Source of the DNA: Guptibacillus hwajinpoensis
Lineage (GTDB): Bacteria > Bacillota > Bacilli > Bacillales > Guptibacillaceae
Length of the DNA stretch: 64,000 nt
Direction of reading: 5' to 3'
NCBI RefSeq assembly: GCF_020524165.1
Contig: NZ_JAIVKU010000004.1
Coordinates: forward strand, 434,001 to 498,000
Shown here: in pieces, positions 28,210 to 37,210 of the stretch
How the letters are laid out: each line of letters begins with the position of its first letter
Position numbering within the stretch: position 1 is the first letter of the stretch
Program-made: the position numbers and the translations under genes
Notes under the pieces: generated by a model
Database searches by the model: none
What the model saw: the letters and a program-made list of their open reading frames with translations, nothing else
What the model was told of the DNA's origin: nothing

Positions 28210-31005
28210 ATGAATCGATATACCATTATAGATTTTGAAACAACGGGAAATTCCCCTAAAAATGGGGATCGGATTATTCAGATAGGACTAGCAGTAGTGG
28301 AAGACGGGATGATTGTTGATCGGTATGCAACATTTGTAAACCCTGAAAAATCACTTCCTCTCTTTATTCAACAATTGACTGGAATATCTGATGAGGATTT
28401 GAAGAATGCACCATTATTTGAAGAAGTTGCTCCTGAACTTCTGAAAAGACTGGATGGGGCTTATTTTGTCGCCCATAATGTACGGTTTGACCTTAACTTT
28501 ATGAATGCGCAGCTTGATGCGAGTGGATACGATCCATTTACAGGACCAACAATCGACACAGTCGAGCTAGCCCGGATTCTATTGCCAACAGCTGAAGCAT
28601 ATAAGTTATCATCGCTAGCGGAGTATTTAGAAATCCAGCATGATAACCCTCATCAAGCAGATAGCGACGCTGAAGTAACAGCCGAACTTTTGCTGTTTCT
28701 TTTTGATAAGTTGTATGGTTTACCTCTTGTGACATTAGAACAGTTAGGCGAACTTTCTACTCGACTGTATAGCGATATGGAAGTGGTCTTACATGAAATG
28801 ATGCAAGACAAAAAGAATAGGATTGAACCAGAAGGCAATTTTGAAGTCTTTCGAGATATTGCGATTAAGTTACAAGAGCAAATTAGTGAGGTAGAATCTC
28901 CTCACCAAACGATTCGATTTGCAACGGCGCAGAAAGAGTTTGAAGAACAAATGGCTGAGACAATTCCCAACTTTGAAGTGCGAGCAGGCCAAAGCGATAT
29001 GATGAAGCAAGTGGCTCATGCTTTTGACACGAATCAGCATATTTTAATCGAAGCAGGGACAGGAATAGGGAAATCATTAGGCTATTTAATGCCAGGAGTC
29101 GTTCACGCTAAAAACTCTGGTAAGCCAGTTGTCGTTAGCACGCACACCATTCAATTACAAGAACAGCTTTTACAACGAGATCTTCCTTTTCTTCGCGATA
29201 TCTTGCCATTTACCTTTAGCGCTACAATTATCAAGGGGAGAAGTCATTATCTGGACTTAACTCGTTTTGAACAACAGTTACTTCACGTGGAAGAAGACAA
29301 TTACGATACCATTCTAACGAAGGCGCAAATTCTCATCTGGCTACTTGAAACTGACTATGGTGACGTAGAAGAATTAAATCTTTCTAGCGGTGGAAAGATT
29401 TTCTGGCATCAGGTGAAAAGTGACGCTGCCGTTTCTGCTAATCATCGTTCTCCCTGGTTCTCACGTGACTTCTATCATCGAAGAAAGCGATTTGCAATGA
29501 ATGCTGATTTAATCATTACGAATCATGCTTTATTATTCAGTGATTTAATAAATGAACATCAATTATTACCCGCTTATCAGCAGGCAGTGATTGATGAAGC
29601 TCATCATCTTGAAGATATTGCTACAGAGTTTTTTGGCATAAAAACAGATTATTTTTCTATCTTACAAGGGTTTGTGCGTATGGGATTAAAAGATGGTGAC
29701 GGTATTTATGGAAAAGTGCTAAGCATTTTGAAAAACCTTGAAGTGGAAGTAGAAGATACAAAACATGAAATAGATGCTTATGTAAAAACAATTCTCGGAG
29801 ATGTGGATGAACTTTTCCGTATGCTCCATGCTTATGTACAAAAAAACATTCACAGATCAAACGAAATTGGACGACTAAGCTATCGAATTACAAATGAGAG
29901 TAGCCGTGCATGGGAAGCCATTCAGGAAGCTGCACATCGATTGGTTTTCTATTTGAAAGATTTAGATAAATCTTTGAAGACACTAGAGAAAGAACTCGAC
30001 CTTAAAGAAGATGAGTTAACACGTGAACAATTAAACACCGCCGCTGATTTTAAAGGAATACATGCTTCTGTGTTAGAGGAACTTTCTAAAGTAGACTATC
30101 TTCTTCTGAATGAAAGTGAAACAGATGTAAAGTGGGTAGAAATTGATCCAAAAGGATCGTTGAATTCGGCATTTCTGTTCAGTAGACCAGTGGAGGTAGG
30201 CTCACTGCTTTCGACCGACTATTTCGGTAAGAAAAAAAGTATATTGCTAACATCCGCTACGCTTACAGTGAAAAATTCGTTTGATTATATGATAAAACGA
30301 CTTGGATTAGAAGAATTCGGACCCCTTATCTATCAGTATCACTCTCCATTTGATTATAGTGAACAAGCAAGACTGATGATACCAACGGATTTGCCGATGA
30401 TCAAGGATGTATCAGATCTTCAATTTGTTGAGCATATTACAGATGCTATTCTACAAATAGCACGCGTCACGCGAGGAAGAATGCTTGTCTTGTTTACGTC
30501 GTATGATATGCTCAAAAAAGCGCATCACCGGATGAAGGAATTAATTGTTCATGATGAATTGACATTGATTAGTCAGGGTGTTGATAGCGGCAGTCGGGTG
30601 CGTTTAACAAAGAATTTCAAAGAAAGTGAAGACGCAATTCTTTTTGGTACGAGTAGCTTCTGGGAGGGTGTCGATATTCCGGGAGAAGATTTAAGCTGTC
30701 TTATTATTGTACGACTTCCGTTTTCACCACCTGATAACCCAGTGTTTCAGGCAAGATCAGAGCAACTAAAAAGCCTCGGGGGAAACCCATTTATGGAATT
30801 GTCGCTACCTGAAGCGATTATCCGTTTTAAACAGGGATTTGGTCGACTTGTACGTTCTCAACGCGATCGTGGTGCGGTGTTTGTCTTCGATCGTCGAATT
30901 ATTTCAACAAGATACGGACGATTATTTATCAAATCCTTACCTGATGTACCCCTAGTCAAGGGGACAACTGAAGAATTAGTTAATGAACTAGATCTCTGGT
31001 TATAA
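28210..31005 (+). CDS. dinG: DinG-family 3'-5' exonuclease / helicase-like ATPase
   Basis: 931 residues. An N-terminal DEDD exonuclease (IIDFETTG with D8/E10, VAHNVRFDLNFM, HQADSDAEV) is fused to an XPD-like superfamily 2 module: Walker A EAGTGIGKS, DEAHH box, GTSSFWEGVDIPG and the QGFGRLVRSQ motif VI region. This is the Gram-positive DinG form, in which the exonuclease domain is present and the iron-sulfur cluster is absent; B. subtilis DinG is reported as an exonuclease on DNA or RNA. ATG 28210 follows GAGGTGA. Confidence 0.94.
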   Translation: MNRYTIIDFETTGNSPKNGDRIIQIGLAVVEDGMIVDRYATFVNPEKSLPLFIQQLTGISDEDLKNAPLFEEVAPELLKRLDGAYFVAHNVRFDLNFMNAQLDASGYDPFTGPTIDTVELARILLPTAEAYKLSSLAEYLEIQHDNPHQADSDAEVTAELLLFLFDKLYGLPLVTLEQLGELSTRLYSDMEVVLHEMMQDKKNRIEPEGNFEVFRDIAIKLQEQISEVESPHQTIRFATAQKEFEEQMAETIPNFEVRAGQSDMMKQVAHAFDTNQHILIEAGTGIGKSLGYLMPGVVHAKNSGKPVVVSTHTIQLQEQLLQRDLPFLRDILPFTFSATIIKGRSHYLDLTRFEQQLLHVEEDNYDTILTKAQILIWLLETDYGDVEELNLSSGGKIFWHQVKSDAAVSANHRSPWFSRDFYHRRKRFAMNADLIITNHALLFSDLINEHQLLPAYQQAVIDEAHHLEDIATEFFGIKTDYFSILQGFVRMGLKDGDGIYGKVLSILKNLEVEVEDTKHEIDAYVKTILGDVDELFRMLHAYVQKNIHRSNEIGRLSYRITNESSRAWEAIQEAAHRLVFYLKDLDKSLKTLEKELDLKEDELTREQLNTAADFKGIHASVLEELSKVDYLLLNESETDVKWVEIDPKGSLNSAFLFSRPVEVGSLLSTDYFGKKKSILLTSATLTVKNSFDYMIKRLGLEEFGPLIYQYHSPFDYSEQARLMIPTDLPMIKDVSDLQFVEHITDAILQIARVTRGRMLVLFTSYDMLKKAHHRMKELIVHDELTLISQGVDSGSRVRLTKNFKESEDAILFGTSSFWEGVDIPGEDLSCLIIVRLPFSPPDNPVFQARSEQLKSLGGNPFMELSLPEAIIRFKQGFGRLVRSQRDRGAVFVFDRRIISTRYGRLFIKSLPDVPLVKGTTEELVNELDLWL

Positions 31006-31048
31006 TACACTTCTTCATCACAAACTACTTCTAAGAGGAGGGATTGTG

Positions 31049-31873
31049 ATGAAGAAATTAAATACGCTACTCATAACCATTTTTTGTCTTATGGGAATTG
31101 CGACGAGTGCTGAAGCCTCTATTCAATCGGTTGATTTTCATTTAAGAAATCATGAAGTAGCCGTTACATTTCTTGATCTTTCAATTGGAGAGGCCATTCT
31201 TCTTCAATCAAAAGAGGAGGGAGCGGTCCTGATTAATACAGGCAGCTCTCGATCAGAAAAAGAGCTCATCGATCGATTACAAATGTTTAAAGTTAAAGAA
31301 TTAAGAAAAGTGTGGCTAACTAATGCAGATGAAGCATATGCTGGAAATTTCTCCAACTTACTTCATTATTTTGATGTAGAAGAAGTTGTTTTATCAGAAG
31401 GGGTAGAAAAGGCATTTCTTCCATCCATTCCATCACATCTCCAAAAAACACACCTTCATGAAAATCAACAGCTTCAGCTGATGGAAGATGTAAAAGTGGA
31501 AATTCTGAACATCTCTAAGGCAGGCTCCGCTACTTTTATGCTATCCTTAGGAAGTCAGGATTTATTAATGATGGGAGAAACAAATCTTGATCTTGAAGAG
31601 GAAATTGCTTCTTCTGGGAAAGCGGTTGAAGTCTTAAAAGTAGCTAATTTTGGTGCAGGAAATGGTAGTTCAACCGAATTTCTAAGTGCTATTGATCCAC
31701 AGATGGCCGTTATCTTTCGGCATAACAATATTGATGTAAGTGAATCTGTTCTTGAACGGTTAAATGAGAGTTGGACGGACGTCTATTATCCTTATCGAAT
31801 TGGAAGCGTCACCCTTCGTATCCAGAATGACCGTTACGATGTTATTACGCTTCCTACAAAAGAAACAAGATAA
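31049..31873 (+). CDS. Degenerate metallo-beta-lactamase-fold protein (ComEC C-terminal-like), exported
   Basis: 274 residues with a signal peptide (about 1-24, ending AEA). The rest follows the ComEC-type metallo-beta-lactamase domain, but the metal ligands are gone: LDLSIGEAILLQ where LDVGQGDAxL is usual, LINTGS for LIDTG, TNADEAYAGN (91-100) for THxHxDHxGG, and VANFGAGNGSS (198-208) for VxHHGSxxSS. It is probably a non-catalytic secreted or surface pseudoenzyme. AGGAGGG precedes ATG 31049. It lies between dinG and ypmA, where B. subtilis has no such gene. Confidence 0.72.
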   Translation: MKKLNTLLITIFCLMGIATSAEASIQSVDFHLRNHEVAVTFLDLSIGEAILLQSKEEGAVLINTGSSRSEKELIDRLQMFKVKELRKVWLTNADEAYAGNFSNLLHYFDVEEVVLSEGVEKAFLPSIPSHLQKTHLHENQQLQLMEDVKVEILNISKAGSATFMLSLGSQDLLMMGETNLDLEEEIASSGKAVEVLKVANFGAGNGSSTEFLSAIDPQMAVIFRHNNIDVSESVLERLNESWTDVYYPYRIGSVTLRIQNDRYDVITLPTKETR

Positions 31874-31976
31874 AAATTTCCTTATCGAATATGTTGCAAA
31901 AAAACGAAACTTATTTAAAAATAGGAAGAGAAAATGCATTAGTAAAGATTTTGCTACGAAAGCTACATGAAAAATA

Positions 31977-32074
31977 GCCTGCGCATGGCGCAGGCACTGT
32001 TGGAAGTGGAGCAGATTTCGTGCACCGTCTCTGACGGTACTTATAGTTTGTCTCACCTTTTGCCATCTATAAGT
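31977..32074 (+). other. Cluster of three strong hairpins in the ypmA upstream gap
   Basis: GCCTGCGC/GCGCAGGC (31977-31995, loop ATG), ACCGTC/GACGGT (32024-32038, loop TCT) and ACTTATAG/CTATAAGT (32039-32074). No T-run follows any of them, so they do not look like simple terminators. The 31874-32157 gap has no gene I can support. It may be a structured leader or small RNA. The hairpins are read directly; function is inference. Confidence 0.4.
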
Positions 32075-32157
32075 AGTAAATTTATCCCGGAGCGATCGCA
32101 TAACACCACATAGGCGACTAAAACCGTCAACACACATAGCATAGGGAGATGACAGGA

Positions 32158-32328
32158 ATGGAAAACAATATTGAAGTTTTATTTACTGTAAAGGTGAGTA
32201 AGTCACTTGATATTTACAAAATTGTTGATTCGTTAAACCGCACCTTAAAAGAAAAAGATCTTATGTTTGGACTCGCACTTGATGAAGAAGATCATGATCA
32301 AATGATTTTCACGATCTATCGTACATAA
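32158..32328 (+). CDS. ypmA: Small conserved protein YpmA
   Basis: 56 residues, acidic, soluble. The conserved core YKIVDSLNRTLKEKDLMFGL followed by ALDEE and the ending FTIYRT match the Bacillus YpmA family. Function unknown. ATG 32158 follows AGGGAGATGACAGGA. It lies 12 nt before ypmB, the same arrangement as in B. subtilis. Confidence 0.9.
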   Translation: MENNIEVLFTVKVSKSLDIYKIVDSLNRTLKEKDLMFGLALDEEDHDQMIFTIYRT

Positions 32329-32340
32329 TAGGGTGATTGT

Positions 32341-32838
32341 ATGCGACTGATAGGAATTATTGCCGGTATTATCGTAGCCGTGTTGATTTGGCAAGGAATC
32401 TCTTTTTATCATGACATTACGGATCATCCCGAACAGTTAGAGGAGAAAGCGATCGCTAGAGCTGAATCTGAAGCAGTAATAAAAGATGTGAATAAAGCGA
32501 TTCAATATCATGGTACAAGTCATGCTTATGTTGTGTTACAAGGTAGTGATAAAAATGGTGAACAGGTGTATGTTTTTGTACCAAATAAAGATCAACCTCT
32601 CGTTTCAAAGAAAGTAGAGGAAGGCGTTAGTGCAGAAACGGTGAAACAAAAACTAGCTGATGATTTTTCTCCGAAAGAAATCATTGCGATTAAACCAGGT
32701 ATTGAAATAAATCAAGAAAAGAAACAAGTTCTTGTATGGGAAGCAACATTTATTGATACCGATAATCGCTATACGTTCGCCTATTATTATTTTAGTAAAG
32801 GGGATTACTGGCGATCACGTTCAATCAAGCAAAGTTAA
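32341..32838 (+). CDS. ypmB: YpmB, membrane-anchored PepSY-like protein
   Basis: 165 residues: one N-terminal membrane helix (about 3-20, LIGIIAGIIVAVLIWQGI) then an extracytoplasmic region with two PepSY/DUF5590-like alpha-beta units; AFIDTDNRYTFAYYYF-type ending with a basic tail. Function unknown; conserved between ypmA and aspB. Start ATG 32341 with TAGGGTGAT upstream. Confidence 0.86.
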   Translation: MRLIGIIAGIIVAVLIWQGISFYHDITDHPEQLEEKAIARAESEAVIKDVNKAIQYHGTSHAYVVLQGSDKNGEQVYVFVPNKDQPLVSKKVEEGVSAETVKQKLADDFSPKEIIAIKPGIEINQEKKQVLVWEATFIDTDNRYTFAYYYFSKGDYWRSRSIKQS

Positions 32839-32860
32839 AGCAATTAAGGGAGGAAGAGAA

Positions 32861-34045
32861 ATGAAATTATCAAATCGTGTAGCAGCTCTGACACCATCTG
32901 CCACGTTAGAAATTACTGCAAAAGCAAAAGCGTTAAAAGCAGAAGGTCATGATGTCATTGCACTTGGCGCAGGAGAACCTGATTTTAATACTCCTTCACA
33001 TATTCTTAATGCAGCTAAGAAAGCAATGGATGAGGGACTAACAAAATATACGCCTTCAGGTGGTATTCTCCCTCTAAAAGAAAGCATTATCGCAAAGTTT
33101 CAGGAAGATCAGAACATTGCTTACAATGCTGATGAAATCATTGTGTGTACTGGAGCGAAACATGCGCTTTATACATTGTTTCAAGTAATCCTTGATGAAG
33201 GTGATGAGGTCATTATTCCTACACCTTACTGGGTAAGCTACCCTGAACAAGTAAAGCTAGCAGGCGGAAATCCAGTTTATGTAGAGGGGAAAGAAAATCA
33301 TGCATTTAAAATAACAGTGGCACAGCTAGAAAAAGCTGTCACGCCTCAAACAAAGGCGGTTATTATTAATTCTCCTTCAAACCCAACCGGCTCGATCTAT
33401 ACACCAGATGAGTTGAAAGAAATCGGGGCTTTTTGTTTAGAAAACGATATTCTTATTGTTTCTGATGAAATTTATGAAAAGCTCATTTATGATGGAGCGA
33501 AACATACGTCCATCGCAGAACTTTCTACGGAATTAAAAGAACAAACGATTATTATTAATGGCGTATCTAAATCTCATTCAATGACTGGATGGAGAATTGG
33601 GTATGCAGCAGGACGAAAAGAAATTATAAAAGCAATGACGAATTTAGCAAGTCATTCCACATCAAATCCAACATCCATTTCACAGTATGCTGCTTTAGCT
33701 GCCTATGAAGGGTCACAAGAGCCAGTAAATGAGATGAAAATAGCATTTGAAGAACGATTGAACACCGTTTATGAAAAACTGAATAATATTCCAGGATTTA
33801 CTTGTGTGAAACCTCAAGGGGCTTTTTATCTGTTCCCTAACGCAAAAGAAGCCGCTGAGAAAACAGGGTTTGCAACGGTCGACGCTTTTGTAAAAGGGCT
33901 ATTAGAGGAAGAAAAAGTAGCGCTTGTTCCTGGCTCAGGATTTGGTTCGCCTGATAACGTGAGACTATCTTACGCAACATCACTCGAGGTCATTCTCGAA
34001 GCGATTGATCGTATCGAACGATTCGTAAAATCCAAACAGGCTTAA
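32861..34045 (+). CDS. aspB: Aspartate aminotransferase
   Basis: PLP transaminase linking oxaloacetate and aspartate, class I. 394 residues: LGAGEPDFNTP, INSPSNPTGSIY, VSDEIYEKLIYDG, the PLP lysine in NGVSKSHSMTGWRIGYAAG, and C-terminal VRLSYATS. ATG 32861 follows GGGAGGAAG; the longer upstream frame lies within ypmB and is not used. Aspartate made here supports the AsnRS substrate asparagine; asnS follows. Confidence 0.95.
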   Translation: MKLSNRVAALTPSATLEITAKAKALKAEGHDVIALGAGEPDFNTPSHILNAAKKAMDEGLTKYTPSGGILPLKESIIAKFQEDQNIAYNADEIIVCTGAKHALYTLFQVILDEGDEVIIPTPYWVSYPEQVKLAGGNPVYVEGKENHAFKITVAQLEKAVTPQTKAVIINSPSNPTGSIYTPDELKEIGAFCLENDILIVSDEIYEKLIYDGAKHTSIAELSTELKEQTIIINGVSKSHSMTGWRIGYAAGRKEIIKAMTNLASHSTSNPTSISQYAALAAYEGSQEPVNEMKIAFEERLNTVYEKLNNIPGFTCVKPQGAFYLFPNAKEAAEKTGFATVDAFVKGLLEEEKVALVPGSGFGSPDNVRLSYATSLEVILEAIDRIERFVKSKQA

Positions 34046-34050
34046 GCGAG

Positions 34051-34079
34051 TTGTTCAATATGCAAATTATCGGTATAAT
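34051..34079 (+). promoter_or_regulatory. asnS promoter
   Basis: TTGTTC (34051-34056), 17-bp spacer, perfect TATAAT (34074-34079), just after aspB. Confidence 0.65.
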
Positions 34080-34096
34080 AAGTACCGAACATTCGA

Positions 34097-34166
34097 ATGA
34101 GCCATATTAACAAATAGATGCATGGCGCTATTCTCATTAAAATTTGAGAGTGTGCGCCAATTTTTT
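34097..34166 (+). promoter_or_regulatory. Possible attenuator before asnS
   Basis: A terminator-like hairpin pairs TGGCGC (34123-34128) with GCGCCA (34154-34159), inner TCTCA/TGAGA, then six T. GCCAT (34101-34105) can instead pair with ATGGC (34122-34126), breaking the terminator stem. A tiny frame ATG-AGC-CAT-ATT-AAC-AAA-TAG (34097-34117) contains one Asn codon but no clear Shine-Dalgarno. No T-box consensus is present. The hairpin might also be simply the aspB terminator downstream of the asnS promoter. Confidence 0.45.
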
Positions 34167-34191
34167 CTAATCAGTTGGAGGGAAATAAGCA

Positions 34192-35484
34192 GTGAAAACA
34201 ACGATTTCAAACGTAAATAAACAGGTGGAACAAACCGTTACAATTGGTGCCTGGTTACATAATAAGCGGTCTAGTGGAAAAATACAGTTTCTTCAGCTTC
34301 GCGATGGCACTGGTTTTATTCAAGGCGTAATGGTTAAGAAAGAAGTTTCTGAGGACGCATGGGAAACAGCTAAAAACCTTACGCAAGAATCATCTGTATG
34401 GGTAACGGGCGTTGTACGTGAAGATGACCGTTCACAATCAGGATATGAATTAACCGTTACTAATGTGGAGTTAATTCACGAAGCAGTAGATTATCCGATT
34501 ACACCTAAAGAACATGGTACTGAATTCTTAATGGACAACCGTCATCTATGGATCCGTTCAAGACGCCAAAATGCCATTCTTCGTATCCGAAATGAAATCA
34601 TTCGCGCAACGTATCAGTTCTTTAACGAAAATGATTTCGTGAAAATTGACCCACCTATCTTAACAGGAAGTTCGGCAGAAGGCACAACGGACCTTTTCCA
34701 TACCAAATACTTTGAAGAAGATGCTTACCTTTCTCAAAGTGGACAGCTCTATATGGAGGCAGCTGCAATGGCATTTGGTCGCGTTTTTTCCTTTGGCCCA
34801 ACGTTTCGTGCCGAAAAATCCAAAACGCGTCGTCACTTAATTGAGTTCTGGATGATTGAACCTGAGATGGCGTTTATGAATCACGATGAGAGTCTTGAGG
34901 TTCAAGAACAATATGTGAGCTTCCTTGTAAAATCAGTACTAGAAAATTGTCAAATAGAATTAAAAACGCTTGAACGTGATGTTTCAAAACTTGAAGCTAT
35001 TCAGGCACCTTTCCCACGTATTTCTTATGACGATGCGATCACATTGTTAAAAGATAAAGGATTCACCGATATTGAATGGGGAGAAGACTTTGGAGCTCCA
35101 CATGAAACGGCAATTGCTGAAAGCTTTGAGAAGCCAGTCTTTATTACAAATTACCCGAAAGACATTAAAGCATTTTATATGAAGCCTGATCCAGAGCGTG
35201 AAGAAGTTGTTTTATGTGCTGACTTAATTGCACCAGAAGGCTACGGTGAAATTATCGGTGGTAGTCAACGAATCGATGATCTATCCCTTATGGAAAAGCG
35301 CTACGAAGAACATGGCTTAACTGACGATGCTTATAAGTGGTATCTTGAACTGCGTCGTTATGGTTCTGTTCCCCATTCAGGATTTGGTCTTGGATTAGAA
35401 CGAACAGTTGCCTGGCTTTCAGGTGTGGAACACGTTCGAGAAACAATTCCGTTCCCACGCCTTTTAAATCGTCTATATCCGTGA
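34192..35484 (+). CDS. asnS: Asparaginyl-tRNA synthetase
   Basis: Charges tRNA-Asn. 430 residues, class IIb: N-terminal OB-fold (about 1-105), then the catalytic domain with motif 2 [28 protein letters not shown] and motif 3 [39 protein letters not shown] is typical of AsnRS. GTG 34192 follows TTGGAGGG. It is followed by a terminator and preceded by a promoter and possible attenuator, so it is a single-gene unit. Confidence 0.95.
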   Translation: MKTTISNVNKQVEQTVTIGAWLHNKRSSGKIQFLQLRDGTGFIQGVMVKKEVSEDAWETAKNLTQESSVWVTGVVREDDRSQSGYELTVTNVELIHEAVDYPITPKEHGTEFLMDNRHLWIRSRRQNAILRIRNEIIRATYQFFNENDFVKIDPPILTGSSAEGTTDLFHTKYFEEDAYLSQSGQLYMEAAAMAFGRVFSFGPTFRAEKSKTRRHLIEFWMIEPEMAFMNHDESLEVQEQYVSFLVKSVLENCQIELKTLERDVSKLEAIQAPFPRISYDDAITLLKDKGFTDIEWGEDFGAPHETAIAESFEKPVFITNYPKDIKAFYMKPDPEREEVVLCADLIAPEGYGEIIGGSQRIDDLSLMEKRYEEHGLTDDAYKWYLELRRYGSVPHSGFGLGLERTVAWLSGVEHVRETIPFPRLLNRLYP

Positions 35485-35499
35485 TAAACTAACTAAGCT

Positions 35500-35531
35500 G
35501 ACGCTTCTTTCATTATGAGAGAAGCGTCTTT
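35500..35531 (+). terminator. asnS terminator
   Basis: GACGCTTCT (35500-35508) pairs with AGAAGCGTC (35520-35528), then TTT. The T-run is short. Confidence 0.7.
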
Positions 35532-35654
35532 ATCTGATTAAATGCCGTAGATAGAAGCATTTCATATGCGAAAAGTGGAATGTATATAGGATGAGAGAAA
35601 AAAGCTATGCACAGTATAGGCATTTTTTTCTACTCCCATCACAAAATGCCGGCA

Positions 35655-35663
35655 TGCTATAAT
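35655..35663 (+). promoter_or_regulatory. dnaD extended -10 promoter
   Basis: TGCTATAAT: perfect TATAAT (35658-35663) with the TG extension; no good -35 is seen. It lies 20 nt before the dnaD start, so the transcript would have a very short leader. Confidence 0.55.
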
Positions 35664-35683
35664 GAAAGGTAGAGGTGGATGGG

Positions 35684-36400
35684 ATGAAGAAGGAACAAAT
35701 CATTCAAATGATGAACGAAGGCCATGTCTCAGTACCGAGGTTGCTATTAAACCACTATGTCGACATTGGTTTAAAAGAAGAAGATGCGTTCTTTTTAATT
35801 AAGCTACACAGCTTTATTGATCAGGGAAATTCGTTTCCTACACCTGAAGAACTTGCTTCTACAATGACATATGCGCCTCAAGCTTGTTTAGACAAAATTC
35901 AGCAGCTCATGCAAAAAGGTGTTCTCACGATCGAAGAACACCAAAATGACGTGAGAAATTATTATTCAGAAGCCTATTCGCTTCTTCCATTATGGGAAAG
36001 AATCTTTAAAGCGATCGAGCAGGAAGAAGCAGAAAAATCTGCTTTGAAAAACATGAAGCAGGAAGAAAGTCTCTATACGTTGTTTGAGCGTGAATTTGCA
36101 AGACCACTTTCACCTATAGAATGCGAGACGCTTGCCATGTGGATTGATGCTGATAAGCATGATGCAGAGCTTATCAAAGCTGCCCTAAAAGAAGCTGTAC
36201 TTGCTGGAAAGTTAAACTTTCGCTACATTGACCGCATTCTTTTTGAATGGAAACGAAACGGCATCAAAACGGTTGAACAAGCAAGAACCTATGGCGAAAA
36301 GTTTCGAAAGCACCAGTATGATAAAAAAACGCCTGCTAAAACAGAAACGAAAAATGATTCAGGTCAAAATACGCCCATCTACAACTGGCTTGGACGATAG
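35684..36400 (+). CDS. dnaD: Primosome protein DnaD
   Basis: Helps load the replicative helicase with DnaB/DnaI in primosome assembly. 238 residues: an N-terminal winged-helix oligomerisation domain (about 1-100, SVPRLLLNHYVDIGLKEEDA) and a C-terminal DnaD domain (FEREFARPLSPIECETLAMW, about 128-200) with a disordered Lys-rich tail. ATG 35684 is 7 nt after AGAGGTGG; the in-frame GTG at 35675 lies inside it. nth follows, but a terminator lies between. Confidence 0.93.
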   Translation: MKKEQIIQMMNEGHVSVPRLLLNHYVDIGLKEEDAFFLIKLHSFIDQGNSFPTPEELASTMTYAPQACLDKIQQLMQKGVLTIEEHQNDVRNYYSEAYSLLPLWERIFKAIEQEEAEKSALKNMKQEESLYTLFEREFARPLSPIECETLAMWIDADKHDAELIKAALKEAVLAGKLNFRYIDRILFEWKRNGIKTVEQARTYGEKFRKHQYDKKTPAKTETKNDSGQNTPIYNWLGR

Positions 36401-36409
36401 AAGATTAGC

Positions 36410-36438
36410 AAAAAGCGGAAGCAGGTCTTCCGCTTTTT
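36410..36438 (+). terminator. Terminator between dnaD and nth
   Basis: AAAAAGCGGAAG (36410-36421), loop CAGGT, CTTCCGCTTTTT (36427-36438). Confidence 0.88.
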
Positions 36439-36487
36439 GTTTATGCAGAAAGGATAGAAATAGCACTTAAGAAAGGAAGTAGAACTG

Positions 36488-37147
36488 TTGTTAACGAAAC
36501 CCCAAATACGGACTGTTCTTGAAACGATGGGAGAAATGTTCCCGGATGCGCACTGTGAATTGCATCATTCCACACCTTTTGAACTTGCCATTGCGGTTGT
36601 TCTATCCGCTCAATGTACAGATGCGCTTGTTAATAAAGTAACACCAGGTCTTTTTCAGAAATACAATGGGCCAGAGGATTTTCTTCAAGTGCCGATTGAA
36701 GAATTAGAAAACGATATCAGACGAATTGGATTATTTCGTAATAAAGCTAAAAACATTAAAAAACTAGCTAGAACTGTGGTAGAAGAGTATGATGGTGCCC
36801 TTCCTGAGACGAGGGAAGAATTAATGGAGTTGTCAGGGGTTGGGCGTAAAACGGCCAATGTGATTGCCTCAGTAGCGTTTCATGTACCAGCGATCGCTGT
36901 GGATACGCACGTTGAGAGAGTAAGCAAGCGTCTTGGAATATGCAGGTGGAAAGACTCTGTACTTGAAGTAGAAAAAACGCTGATGCGAAAAATTCCAGAA
37001 GAAGAGTGGTCCGTGTCTCATCATCGCTTTATCTTCTTTGGAAGGTACCATTGTAAAGCGCAATCACCGCAGTGTGAAATCTGTCCACTGTTAGAGCTAT
37101 GTCGAGAAGGGCAAAAGCGGATGAAGCAAAGAGCCCGAAGGAAGTAA
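36488..37147 (+). CDS. nth: Endonuclease III
   Basis: Base-excision DNA glycosylase/AP lyase for oxidised pyrimidines. 219 residues: the helix-hairpin-helix LMELSGVGRKTANVI with catalytic Lys121, VDTHVERV with Asp139, and the 4Fe-4S cysteines C189, C196, C199, C205. TTG 36488 follows AAGGAAG by 8 nt. In B. subtilis ypoC lies between nth and ponA; here it is missing and only a terminator separates them. Confidence 0.95.
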   Translation: MLTKPQIRTVLETMGEMFPDAHCELHHSTPFELAIAVVLSAQCTDALVNKVTPGLFQKYNGPEDFLQVPIEELENDIRRIGLFRNKAKNIKKLARTVVEEYDGALPETREELMELSGVGRKTANVIASVAFHVPAIAVDTHVERVSKRLGICRWKDSVLEVEKTLMRKIPEEEWSVSHHRFIFFGRYHCKAQSPQCEICPLLELCREGQKRMKQRARRK

Positions 37148-37173
37148 GGCGTTAATTTGATTAAAAACTAATG

Positions 37174-37205
37174 AAAAGCCCAATCTGCTCGCAGATTGGG
37201 CTTTA
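37174..37205. terminator. Bidirectional terminator between nth and ponA
   Basis: AAAGCCCAATCTGC (37175-37188) and GCAGATTGGGCTTT (37191-37204), 14-bp arms, flanked by A and T runs in both directions; ends both convergent units. Confidence 0.9.
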
Positions 37206-37210
37206 ATGTA

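Noticed and set aside
31764..31970. 68-codon ORF overlapping the end of the degenerate metallo-beta-lactamase gene
   Set aside because: It overlaps most of its length with a well-supported gene in another frame and has no ribosome binding site.
34046..34191. T-box riboswitch for asnS
   Set aside because: No T-box consensus or specifier stem was found; the leader is too short before the terminator.
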